23,851 nucleotides of DNA from Actinomycetes bacterium (GCA_022600695.1 JAHZJY010000351.1:1-23851); one strand, 5' to 3'. Shown: positions 1 to 8,311, counted from the first letter of the stretch. The notes: generated from the sequence alone by a model not told the origin. Translations and numbers: made by a program.

Positions 1-652
1 CCGCGGCGACAGCTGAGCGGATCGTCGCCGCGCGTTGGGCGGCGAGCACCAGGGCATCGTCGTCGGCCGGTCGCACCGGAATTCCGCGGGCGGCGGCAGT
101 GGCCTCCACGCAGTCCCGCACCGCGGGGTCGGCCAGCACCAAGGCGGCCGGGATGCCGGGTGACATCTGTTTGGGGCGGACCAGACCTTTCGAGTCCACG
201 TCGGCCGCGATGTACACGGCGAAGACGCCATGGTCGGGGCACAGGTCCGCGGCCAGTGCCACGGCCGTCAGGGCCGTCCGGGTCAATCCGCCCAGCACCA
301 GGCCGCGGCCGGGAAACCACCACAGCGGCAACCGGTCGACCTGCCGGGTGATCGCATCGGTGAACAGATAGCCGACCAGTCGGCGGGTCCGGATTTCGGT
401 CACCCGGGTCCAGTCCACCTCGTCACCGTCGAACTCGATACCGGCCGGGCTGAGCGCCACTGACCCGAACCGGTTGAGGTGGCGGACCAGGCCGCGCACC
501 GGGGCGGGAACAGAGGGCAGACCGGCCGCGAATTCGCCCACTCCCACGCCCCAGCGGGACACGGCCGGGCCGGGATCGGGGCGTAGCGGTTTCATCACCG
601 CGGCGCCGATCCCGACGGCCAGAGCGGTGACGACATCGACCGGTGAGACCAT
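1..652 (-). CDS. Unrecognised conserved-looking protein, 3' end beyond window
   Basis: A leftward open frame starts with ATG at 652 and stays open to the window edge, giving 217 visible codons. I do not recognise the family. The N-terminus (MVSPVDVVTALAVGIGAAVM) is mildly hydrophobic. It is followed by a mixed alpha/beta sequence with a Trp-rich patch (PLWWFPGRG, near residue 112) and an Ala-rich C-terminal part. I see no catalytic motif. The start lies 10 bases after the sirtuin stop codon (TAA at 663-665), with an AAGG element about nine bases upstream of the ATG, so the two genes are probably co-transcribed. Codon use is as GC-rich as in the neighbours. The frame is real by its length and composition, but its function is unknown. 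Confidence 0.7.
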   Translation of the reverse strand, partial: MVSPVDVVTALAVGIGAAVMKPLRPDPGPAVSRWGVGVGEFAAGLPSVPAPVRGLVRHLNRFGSVALSPAGIEFDGDEVDWTRVTEIRTRRLVGYLFTDAITRQVDRLPLWWFPGRGLVLGGLTRTALTAVALAADLCPDHGVFAVYIAADVDSKGLVRPKQMSPGIPAALVLADPAVRDCVEATAAARGIPVRPADDDALVLAAQRAATIRSAVAA

Positions 653-662
653 GTGCGCGACC

Positions 663-1493
663 TTACCGCCGGCTGCCGGTCAGCTCGTCGGCCAATAGCG
701 CCAGGATGGGCGAGCAGCCGGCGTCGACCTTCACGGTCGCCAACTCGTCGCCCCGGGTGGGTCCGCGGTTGACGACGGCGACCGGGATGCCGCGCGCGGC
801 GGCGTGCCGGACGAACCGGTAGCCGGAGAACACCGTCAGCGAGGATCCGGCCACCAGCAAGGCCTCGGATCCGTCCACCAACGCATACGCTTGTTCCACA
901 ACCTCTTTGGCAACCGACTCGCCGAAATAGACGATATCGGGTTTGAGCATGCCGGCACACAGGGGGCAGTCCACGAACCGGAACGACTCGGTATTCGCGA
1001 CCACGGCGTCGGCGTCCGGGGCTACGGCCAGCCCGCCGAATCTGGCGGCGCGCTCGGTGAACCCCGGGTTAGCGATCTCCAGGAGTTCGGCCAGCTCAAC
1101 CCGGGTCATGGTGTGCCTGCAGTCCAGGCACACCACTTGGGCGTAGGTGCCGTGCAGATTGATGACAGTCCGGCTTCCGGCCCTGGTGTGCAGAAGGTCG
1201 ACATTCTGGGTGATCACCCCGGTCACCGTCCCGGCGCGTTCGAGAGCGGCCAGCGCGCGGTGCCCGGCATTCGGCTGGGTGCGTGCCATATGTCGCCAGC
1301 CGAGGTGGTTGCGCGCCCAGTAGCGCTGCCGGAACTCGGCGCTGGAGGTGAACTGCCGGATGGTCATCGGGTTGGCCGGCGGGGAGTCCGGGCCACGGTA
1401 GTCCGGGATTCCGGAGTCGGTCGAGATTCCGGCACCGGTCAGCACCGACACGCGCCGACCGGCGAGCAGTGCGACGAGTTCCGGTGCGTCCAC
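663..1493 (-). CDS. Class II (SIRT4-like) Sir2 NAD-dependent protein deacylase
   Basis: A sirtuin removes acyl groups from lysine in proteins while consuming NAD, releasing nicotinamide and O-acyl-ADP-ribose. All family motifs are visible in the 276 residues: GAGISTDSGIPDYRG (20-34) for NAD binding, TQNVD (95-99), catalytic His114 in NLHGT, a zinc site from C122/C125 and C176/C179, FGES (190-193) and GSSL (216-219). The stretch RQRYWARNHLGW (55-66) resembles SIRT4. The Tyr/Arg pair of SIRT5-type class III desuccinylases is not apparent, so I place it in class II, whose substrates include lipoyl and other bulky acyl groups. The start is GTG, with a TACCCT element seven bases upstream. The gene sits on the same strand as the unrecognised downstream gene and 1.4 kb downstream of an AraC regulator's start. 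Nearby nadE and nadD supply NAD. I am sure of the family and less sure of the substrate. Confidence 0.93.
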   Translation of the reverse strand: MDAPELVALLAGRRVSVLTGAGISTDSGIPDYRGPDSPPANPMTIRQFTSSAEFRQRYWARNHLGWRHMARTQPNAGHRALAALERAGTVTGVITQNVDLLHTRAGSRTVINLHGTYAQVVCLDCRHTMTRVELAELLEIANPGFTERAARFGGLAVAPDADAVVANTESFRFVDCPLCAGMLKPDIVYFGESVAKEVVEQAYALVDGSEALLVAGSSLTVFSGYRFVRHAAARGIPVAVVNRGPTRGDELATVKVDAGCSPILALLADELTGSRR

Positions 1494-1500
1494 AACGACA

Positions 1501-1506
1501 AGGGTA
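1501..1506 (-). promoter_or_regulatory. Candidate -10 box for leaderless sirtuin transcript
   Basis: On the minus strand, TACCCT is followed by seven bases and then the GTG start at 1493. No Shine-Dalgarno sequence is visible before that GTG. This fits a mycobacterial leaderless start, in which transcription begins at the start codon. The site is short, so the call rests on position. Confidence 0.35.
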
Positions 1507-1670
1507 CGTACGGGTTGATCATGCCTGGCCTATGCGCTGGTGGTGAAGCGAACTATCGCACTGGCGAGTCGGTTGCGCCGCGGCCAGATCGGTGCCCCCG
1601 ACGACGGTGTATTCGCCCGGCGCCATCGGCGTGTGGACCGGAGGCGGCTGTCGATGACGGACCGTTCATG

Positions 1671-1687
1671 CAGACGGTGACCGTCTG
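1671..1687. promoter_or_regulatory. Perfect 17-base inverted repeat between araC-type gene and sirtuin gene
   Basis: CAGACGGT, one central base, then ACCGTCTG form a perfect palindrome in the 259-base gap between the regulator's stop (1753) and the sirtuin start (1493). It could be an operator for a dimeric regulator of the sirtuin gene, or a hairpin ending the regulator transcript. No T tract follows on either strand. I see nothing else of note in this gap and no convincing small gene. Confidence 0.4.
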
Positions 1688-1752
1688 ATCCTGACCGGCC
1701 GGGGCAGGTGGCCGGGCGACGCAGTCGTTCGTGATCTTCCGGGTTGATTCCG

Positions 1753-2775
1753 TCACTGCAGCCTTCGGCGAAACTGACTGGGCGACAACCCTGTCCAGCG
1801 AGTGAACGCATGGGTGAAGCTGGCGGTTTCGGCATAGCCCAATTGCCTGGCCAAGGTCTCGATTGAGACGTTGGTCGTAAGCATCTGTTCGGCCCGGTCG
1901 CGTCGCACCTCGGCTATCAATTCGCGGAACGACGCACCTTCATCGACGAGTCTGCGGCGCAGTGTGCGCGGGTCGATGTGTAGCTCGTCGGCGATCGTCT
2001 TCATCGTCGGGAAGCTCCGTTGGTCGTGAAGGATGCGGCTTCGAACCTGGCCTGTGACACCGACGCGGGACAATCGCCTGTCCAGCAGCTCCCGGCATTG
2101 CCGCTCGAACACCCGGGTCGTATTCGGATCGGATTGGGGCAGAGCGACATCGAGGGTTCCCCGCGCCGCGACGATCCGGTTCAGTGGCCGATTGGCTCGT
2201 ACGTCGCTCGTCAGCGGCCACGTCTGCGCCAGCCGCTGCGCCCGTTGCTCGTCGAGGGTCGTCTCGGCCCATTCGACGGCGATGGGAATGTTCGCACCGG
2301 CCAGCACGGCAGCCAGTCCGGCCAGATCGCGTTCGACGATGAATGGCCGGATGTCGGCCGGAATGTCGTTGTCGTCGGCGACCGTGTATTCGCGTTCGCT
2401 GTCGGTGTCGATGGAGAAACGCACATGTGAGGGGAGCAACGCCTGATACGGCAGGATTCGCTCCAAACCCTCCCTGACGGTCGCACTGGTGAGAAAGGCG
2501 AAGCCGAGCACGCCCAGTCGGCCCAGCGTGCTGAAGCCGCCGATCTCGACGCCCAAACCGGGGCGGTCGCCGAGTCGGTTCACGATGTTGCTGACCACCC
2601 GGAACTCCTGGTGCGCCCAGATCTCGGCGTCCTCGTCGGTGAGCGTGGATTCGGTGAGGCCGGTACCCGCCAGGCAGTCAGCGATGGGGAGTTCCCCGGC
2701 TACCGCCTGGGTCATGATCCGTACGCCCTCGGTTCCCCGAGGGACGGCCCAGACCGGAACAGGAAACCGGGGCAT
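1753..2775 (-). CDS. AraC-family transcriptional regulator
   Basis: This 340-residue protein has the two-part layout of OruR/ArgR-like AraC regulators. An N-terminal ligand-sensing domain of the Arabinose_bd type spans about residues 20-210. The C-terminal double helix-turn-helix spans about 250-340 (MKTIADELHIDPRTLRRRL, then SIETLARQLGYAETASF and FTRWTGLSPSQFRRRL). It probably activates transcription when it binds an effector. It is divergent from the desaturase-reductase fusion across 71 bases, which makes that gene its likely target, by inference. The ATG at 2775 is preceded at the correct distance by TATTTT, suggesting a leaderless message. An internal Met at residue 21 is possible but would remove the conserved start of the sensing domain. 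The ligand is unknown; fatty-acid-like compounds would fit the target. Confidence 0.92.
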   Translation of the reverse strand: MPRFPVPVWAVPRGTEGVRIMTQAVAGELPIADCLAGTGLTESTLTDEDAEIWAHQEFRVVSNIVNRLGDRPGLGVEIGGFSTLGRLGVLGFAFLTSATVREGLERILPYQALLPSHVRFSIDTDSEREYTVADDNDIPADIRPFIVERDLAGLAAVLAGANIPIAVEWAETTLDEQRAQRLAQTWPLTSDVRANRPLNRIVAARGTLDVALPQSDPNTTRVFERQCRELLDRRLSRVGVTGQVRSRILHDQRSFPTMKTIADELHIDPRTLRRRLVDEGASFRELIAEVRRDRAEQMLTTNVSIETLARQLGYAETASFTHAFTRWTGLSPSQFRRRLQ

Positions 2776-2781
2776 AGTCCG

Positions 2782-2787
2782 AAAATA
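2782..2787 (-). promoter_or_regulatory. Candidate leaderless -10 box of the AraC-type gene
   Basis: On the minus strand, TATTTT is followed by exactly six bases and the ATG at 2775. That is the spacing expected if transcription starts on the A of the start codon. The box lies in an AT-rich patch (2781-2797) that stands out in this GC-rich window. Confidence 0.5.
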
Positions 2788-2834
2788 TCAAAATTTCGTC
2801 CGGTCGGGACATTACCGCCGCCATCTCGCGCGCC

Positions 2835-2840
2835 TACCGT
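2835..2840 (+). promoter_or_regulatory. Candidate leaderless -10 box of the desaturase fusion gene
   Basis: TACCGT, six bases, then ATG at 2847. The intervening GAGGTC is too close to the ATG to serve as a normal ribosome binding site, so leaderless initiation is the simpler reading. Confidence 0.45.
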
Positions 2841-2846
2841 GAGGTC

Positions 2847-5081
2847 ATGTCGTCCACTGCTATCGCCACGATCGTCCCCGAAGCCGGTCTCACCGATGAA
2901 CTGCAAGCGCTTTACGACCAGACGCGCGCCGCCATGGGTGACGTCGACCTTGAGCACATCCGCACGGTGACCGCTTACTCGGAGGCCATCAACGCCCGGC
3001 GTCTGGAATTGCTGCGCACCGGCGGGTCGGGCGCCGCGGGGCGCGCCGCGGTGCTGGAGATGTTGTACCGGCTCCTGCAGTTCTCCGAACTCGGCCACAA
3101 CATCCTGCACGGCAGCTACGACCATCTGCCCGGCAACGGTCGGTACCACTCCGATCGGTACGACTGGGACTTCAACGCCGACACCGCGCAGTGGAAGATC
3201 ATGCACCATGAGGGCCACCACCCGAACACGAACATCGTCGGCAAAGACCACGACCTCGGCTACAGCGTGCTGCGAGGCCAGGCGGCCCAGGACTGGTTCG
3301 GCCACCATGCCGTCCAGGTCGCGCTGCTCGGCGCCATCTCTCCGTTCCTGACCCAGTTGGCACCCTTCTTCATCGCCAACATCACCAGACAGGTTGACGG
3401 CGGCCGGTTCTGGTCCCGCGGCACGCTGCGCGCGCCGGTCCGGATCGCCCTTGCCGATACCAAGCGACGACTGGTCACCGAGCCTTTCGCGACGGGCCGC
3501 AGGTTCGCGCCCACGCTGGTGTCCAACCACATCGGCGGAGTCGCCGGCTATGCCGCGGTCCTCTTTCTGGTCGCCATCGAGCACCACGCCGGCGAGGTCG
3601 AGGTCTTCGCCGACCCGGGACCCGATGAGACCCATGACGACTACTACGGACGCCAGATCCGTGCCACTCGCAATTTCCTGCGCAGCCCCAAGCTCGACTC
3701 CGCACTCGAGCGCATCCTCGATGAGGAGGTGCCCTTCGAGAACCGTCCCGACTTCCGGATCTTCTACGGCGGTCTCGACACCCACATCGAGCACCACCTG
3801 TTCCCGGACCTGCCGCCGAACCGCCAGCGCGAGGTCGCGCCGCGGGTGAAGGAGATCGTTACCCGGTACGGCTTGCCCTACCATGAGACGCCGCTGGGCG
3901 AGACGGCCGCATTGCTGCTCAAAACGCTGACCGGCCTGTCGATCCCGGTCGGTGAACGCGAAGCCGGACGCCCGCGGATGCTGTTGAAGCGGCCGGCCGG
4001 CCTGGCCCGGCGGCTTGCCTCCGGCATGCGCTACCGAACCCTGCCCGACGCGCCGTACCTGGACAAGACCCGTTGGTACAACGTGCCCGTCCGGGTTCTC
4101 GCCACCGAGCGGTTGGTGGGAGGGCAGGCGCGTTTGATCCGGTTGGAGAAGCCGCGCGGATGGGACGATGTCTGCTGGGATCCGGGGGCGTTTGTCTCGC
4201 TGCGCGTCATGGGTGCCGGTGCGGATGGCGGTGCGGATGGCGGCGAGATGCTGATCCGCCAGTACAGCCTGGTGCACGACAGCGACGGCTCCGACACCAT
4301 GGACATCTGCGTCAAACGGGTGCCGGGCGGCCGGGTCTCAAATCTGCTCAACGACGGACTGCGCACCGGCGACTTCGTCACACTGCTGAGCCCTCCGGTG
4401 TCGACCGGTGGGCTGGCCACGCCAGAGGTTTCCTCCCGCGCACTGTTCGTCGCCGGCGGGGTCGGCATCACGCCGATCATCAGCCATCTGCGCAGGCTCG
4501 CCCGCTCAGCCGCGTCCACCGATGCTGTGCTGCTGTACTTCAACCACGACAGCGGGTCTGTCCTGTTCGACCCTGAGATCGCCGAACTCGGCTCGTTGCC
4601 GGGGATCACCGTTCATGTGTTCACCGGGCGCAGACCCTCCCGGTCCCTGATCGAGTCCCTCGTTCCGGACGCACGCGACCGGCAGACGTTCGCCTGCGCT
4701 CCAGCTGGGCTGGTCGAGTCGCTCCGGGGATTTCTCGGAGATCTCGGCCAGACGCCCGGACTGTTCCACACCGAATCCTTTGCCGCACCCGAGCCGGCCC
4801 GGCCCGTCGATGACGGCAGCCGCTACACGGTTACTTTTGCGCGCAGCCACCGGTCGATCGAAGTGGACGGCAGCACAACGCTATTGGAGGCTGCCAACCG
4901 GATCGGAATTCGGGTGCCGACTGGTTGCCGAAGCGGACTGTGCCGGGCATGCGTGACGTCGAAAATCAGCGGGACAACCAGGATCAGTGGGACAACACAG
5001 GGCGATGGCGGCGCAAGACCCGCCGACCGGATCACGGTCTGTGACAGCCTGCCGCGCTCGGACGTCGAACTGGACCTCTAA
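2847..5081 (+). CDS. Fatty acid desaturase / flavin reductase / [2Fe-2S] ferredoxin fusion
   Basis: This 744-residue protein combines three modules. The desaturase domain (about 60-360) has three histidine clusters that bind a diiron centre: H84-x3-H88, H120-H121-x2-H124-H125 and H313-x2-H316-H317. A ferredoxin-NADP reductase-like part (about 410-645) has the FAD motif RQYS (471-474) and the NAD(P)-loop GGVGITP (537-543). The C-terminal plant-type ferredoxin domain (about 658-744) has cysteines C694, C699, C702 and C732, spaced C-x4-C-x2-C-x29-C. The protein could therefore carry electrons from NAD(P)H through FAD and iron-sulfur to its own desaturase site. In M. tuberculosis, DesA3 and its reductase Rv3230c are separate proteins. 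Hydrophobic segments are at about 154-178 and 229-245. The substrate (acyl-CoA or another lipid) cannot be read from the sequence. It is probably controlled by the divergent AraC gene. Confidence 0.9.
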   Translation: MSSTAIATIVPEAGLTDELQALYDQTRAAMGDVDLEHIRTVTAYSEAINARRLELLRTGGSGAAGRAAVLEMLYRLLQFSELGHNILHGSYDHLPGNGRYHSDRYDWDFNADTAQWKIMHHEGHHPNTNIVGKDHDLGYSVLRGQAAQDWFGHHAVQVALLGAISPFLTQLAPFFIANITRQVDGGRFWSRGTLRAPVRIALADTKRRLVTEPFATGRRFAPTLVSNHIGGVAGYAAVLFLVAIEHHAGEVEVFADPGPDETHDDYYGRQIRATRNFLRSPKLDSALERILDEEVPFENRPDFRIFYGGLDTHIEHHLFPDLPPNRQREVAPRVKEIVTRYGLPYHETPLGETAALLLKTLTGLSIPVGEREAGRPRMLLKRPAGLARRLASGMRYRTLPDAPYLDKTRWYNVPVRVLATERLVGGQARLIRLEKPRGWDDVCWDPGAFVSLRVMGAGADGGADGGEMLIRQYSLVHDSDGSDTMDICVKRVPGGRVSNLLNDGLRTGDFVTLLSPPVSTGGLATPEVSSRALFVAGGVGITPIISHLRRLARSAASTDAVLLYFNHDSGSVLFDPEIAELGSLPGITVHVFTGRRPSRSLIESLVPDARDRQTFACAPAGLVESLRGFLGDLGQTPGLFHTESFAAPEPARPVDDGSRYTVTFARSHRSIEVDGSTTLLEAANRIGIRVPTGCRSGLCRACVTSKISGTTRISGTTQGDGGARPADRITVCDSLPRSDVELDL
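4219..4242 (+). repeat. Perfect 12-base tandem duplication inside the fusion gene
   Basis: GTGCGGATGGCG occurs twice in a row and encodes a Gly-Ala-Asp-Gly repeat at residues 458-465, in a surface loop just before the FAD-binding RQYS motif. It keeps the frame. Confidence 0.8.
4965..5000 (+). repeat. Imperfect 18-base tandem duplication in the ferredoxin domain
   Basis: Two 18-base units (14 of 18 identical) encode ISGTTR then ISGTTQ, between the third and fourth iron-sulfur cysteines. Including both copies, the cysteine spacing is 29 residues, normal for plant-type ferredoxins. Confidence 0.7.
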
Positions 5082-5162
5082 ACCCGGTCACTCCAAGGCC
5101 GGCGCAGAGCCGGTAAATCGCGGGCCGAGCGTCGACTTCGGTGACGCCTGCGACAATGGGGC

Positions 5163-7202
5163 GTGGACTTTTTCTCCGCCTACGCCCACGGATTCGTGCG
5201 GGTGGCCGCGTGCACACACCGCACCGTGCTCGCCGACCCGGCCGCCAATGCCGAGTCGGTACTGCGGATCGCGCGGTCCTGCCACGACGACGGGGTCGCG
5301 GTCGCGGTCTTTCCCGAACTGACGCTGTCCGGATATTCGATCGAGGACATCCTGCTGCAGGACAGCATGCTCGACGCGGTCGAGACCGCGCTGGCCGACG
5401 TGGTCGCCGCCTCCACCGACCTGCTGCCGGTCCTGGTGGTGGGCGCGCCGCTACGGCACCTGCACCGGATCTACAACACCGCGGTGGTGATCCATCGCGG
5501 CTCCGTACTCGGGGTGGTCCCCAAGTCCTACCTTCCTACCTACCGGGAGTTTTACGAGCGTCGCCAGATGGCGCCGGGTGACGATATGGGCGGCACCATC
5601 GCAGTCCGCGGACAGGATCTGCCGTTCGGACCCGACCTGCTTTTCGATGCCGTCGATGTACCCGGACTGGTACTGGCAGTAGAGATCTGTGAGGACATGT
5701 TCGTGCCGATTCCGCCGAGTGCGCAGGCCGTCCTGGCCGGGGCGACAGTGCTGGCGAACCTGTCCGGCAGCCCGGTCACGATCGGCCGGGCCGAGGATCG
5801 CAAGCTACTGGCCCGTTCGGCGTCGGCGCGTTGTCTGGCCGCCTATGTCTATTCCGCGGCCGGTGAGGGCGAGTCGAGCACCGATCTGGCCTGGGACGGC
5901 CAGACCATGATCTACGAGAACGGTCGCCTGCTCGCGGAGTCCGAGCGGTTCGCGAGGGGCGATCGTCGCTGTGTCGCCGACGTCGATCTTGGTGTGCTGC
6001 GTGCCGAGCGGTTGCGGATGGGCACCTTCGACGACAACCGTCGCCACCACCAGGTAGCGCTGAATGAATTCCGTCGCATCGGTTTCCGGCTCGCCCCGCC
6101 GGCCGGCGATATCGGACTGCTCCGGGAGGTGGAGCGGTTTCCGTTCGTGCCCAGCGACCCCGCACGGCTGGAGCAGGACTGCTACGAGGGCTACAACATT
6201 CAGGTCGCCGGTCTGGCCCAGCGACTGCGCGCGCTGGACTTCCCCAAGGTCGTGATCGGCGTCTCCGGCGGACTGGATTCCACGCATGCGCTCATCGTCG
6301 CGGCGCGGGCGATGGATTCCGAGGCTCGGCCCCGCAGCGATATCCTCGCCGTGACCCTGCCCGGATTCGCTACCGGTGAGCACACGAAGAACAACGCGAC
6401 CAGACTGGCGAAGACGCTCGGGGTCAGCTTCGAGGAGATCGATATCCGATCGACGGCGACATTGATGCTCACCGAGATCGGCCATCCTTTCGCGCGCGGT
6501 GAAGCGGTGTACGACATCACCTTCGAGAACGTGCAGGCCGGTCTTCGCACCGACTACCTGTTCCGGATCGCCAACCAGCGTGGTGGCATCGTGCTCGGAA
6601 CCGGTGACCTATCGGAGCTCGCGCTGGGCTGGTCGACCTATGGCGTCGGCGATCAGATGAGCCACTACAACGTCAACGGTGGCGTACCGAAAACCTTGAT
6701 CCAGCACCTCATCCGGTGGGTGATCGCATCCGGTGAATTCGATGTCCGGGTGGGCGAGATCCTGCAGTCCGTGCTCGATACCGAGATCACCCCGGAGTTG
6801 GTGCCCGTGGTTGAGGGCGAACGGATTCAGAGCAGCGAGGCCAAGGTGGGCCCGTACCCACTGCAGGATTTCGCGCTGTTCCACGTGCTGCGTTACGGCT
6901 TTCGGCCCGCGAAGATCGCGTTCCTCGCCTGGCACGCCTGGCATGAGGCGGACCGCGGTGCCTGGCCGCCCGGCTTCGCGGGCAAGCGGTCGGCCTATTC
7001 GCTGGGGGAGGTCAGACACTGGCTTGCGGTCTTCGCGCAGCGCTTCTACTCGTTCAGCCAGTTCAAACGATCGGCACTGCCCAACGGCCCCAAGGTTTCC
7101 CACGGCGGTTCGCTGTCGCCGCGCGGTGACTGGCGCGCACCGTCGGATATGTCCGCACGGCTATGGCTGGACGAGATCGAACGGCAGATCCCGGAAGGCT
7201 GA
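5163..7202 (+). CDS. nadE: Glutamine-dependent NAD(+) synthetase
   Basis: This enzyme makes NAD by ATP-dependent amidation of nicotinate adenine dinucleotide, using ammonia released from glutamine. The N-terminal glutaminase domain is nitrilase-like, with its triad at E52, K121 (PKSYLP) and C176 (EICEDMF), the numbering used for the M. tuberculosis enzyme. The C-terminal synthetase domain begins near residue 340 and has the ATP pyrophosphatase loop SGGLDS (368-373). The length of 679 residues equals that of M. tuberculosis NadE. GTG at 5163 is chosen because MDFFSAYAHGFVRVAACTH aligns with the known N-terminus. No Shine-Dalgarno sequence is evident; GACAAT at 5152-5157 could be a -10 element but is only five bases from the start. 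The stop lies three bases from that of the convergent antigen 85-like gene. The usual neighbour proB is not in the window. Confidence 0.97.
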   Translation: MDFFSAYAHGFVRVAACTHRTVLADPAANAESVLRIARSCHDDGVAVAVFPELTLSGYSIEDILLQDSMLDAVETALADVVAASTDLLPVLVVGAPLRHLHRIYNTAVVIHRGSVLGVVPKSYLPTYREFYERRQMAPGDDMGGTIAVRGQDLPFGPDLLFDAVDVPGLVLAVEICEDMFVPIPPSAQAVLAGATVLANLSGSPVTIGRAEDRKLLARSASARCLAAYVYSAAGEGESSTDLAWDGQTMIYENGRLLAESERFARGDRRCVADVDLGVLRAERLRMGTFDDNRRHHQVALNEFRRIGFRLAPPAGDIGLLREVERFPFVPSDPARLEQDCYEGYNIQVAGLAQRLRALDFPKVVIGVSGGLDSTHALIVAARAMDSEARPRSDILAVTLPGFATGEHTKNNATRLAKTLGVSFEEIDIRSTATLMLTEIGHPFARGEAVYDITFENVQAGLRTDYLFRIANQRGGIVLGTGDLSELALGWSTYGVGDQMSHYNVNGGVPKTLIQHLIRWVIASGEFDVRVGEILQSVLDTEITPELVPVVEGERIQSSEAKVGPYPLQDFALFHVLRYGFRPAKIAFLAWHAWHEADRGAWPPGFAGKRSAYSLGEVRHWLAVFAQRFYSFSQFKRSALPNGPKVSHGGSLSPRGDWRAPSDMSARLWLDEIERQIPEG

Positions 7203-7205
7203 TTT

Positions 7206-8192
<987 letters not shown>

Positions 8193-8272
8193 GCAACGCC
8201 GTGCGATGAACTTGCTAGGCCACGCTGACCCGTGACCGCTTTGTTAGATCGTTCCGCGGTTCGGTGTCGGCC

Positions 8273-8288
8273 CCAACCTTCCGGTTGG
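8273..8288. promoter_or_regulatory. Perfect inverted repeat CCAACC-TTCC-GGTTGG upstream of proA
   Basis: Six-base arms flank a four-base loop, centred 19-20 bases before the proposed proA -10 box. The repeat therefore covers the expected -35 region and could be an operator. It lies between the divergent antigen 85C-like gene and proA. Confidence 0.4.
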
Positions 8289-8299
8289 TGGAGTACCGA

Positions 8300-8305
8300 T
8301 ACCCT
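8300..8305 (+). promoter_or_regulatory. Candidate leaderless -10 box of proA
   Basis: TACCCT, six bases, then ATG at 8312. This supports 8312 as the proA start over the GTG at 8264. The GAGGA between box and ATG is only one base from the start codon. Confidence 0.5.
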
Positions 8306-8311
8306 GAGGAA

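Noticed and set aside
1530..1835. Possible small genes in the gap between the regulator and the sirtuin
   Set aside because: The candidate frames are Arg/Pro/Ser-rich, lack ribosome sites and partly overlap the regulator; I see no reason to call a gene.
2712..4277. Long leftward open frame (521 codons) opposite the desaturase fusion
   Set aside because: It is an antisense shadow: no family resemblance, Val/Gly/Gln-rich composition, and the rightward frame carries all desaturase and reductase motifs.
4719..4734. Frameshift or broken junction between the fusion's modules
   Set aside because: The reading frame is continuous through all three modules with motifs in order and good codon use, so the fusion is read as genuine.
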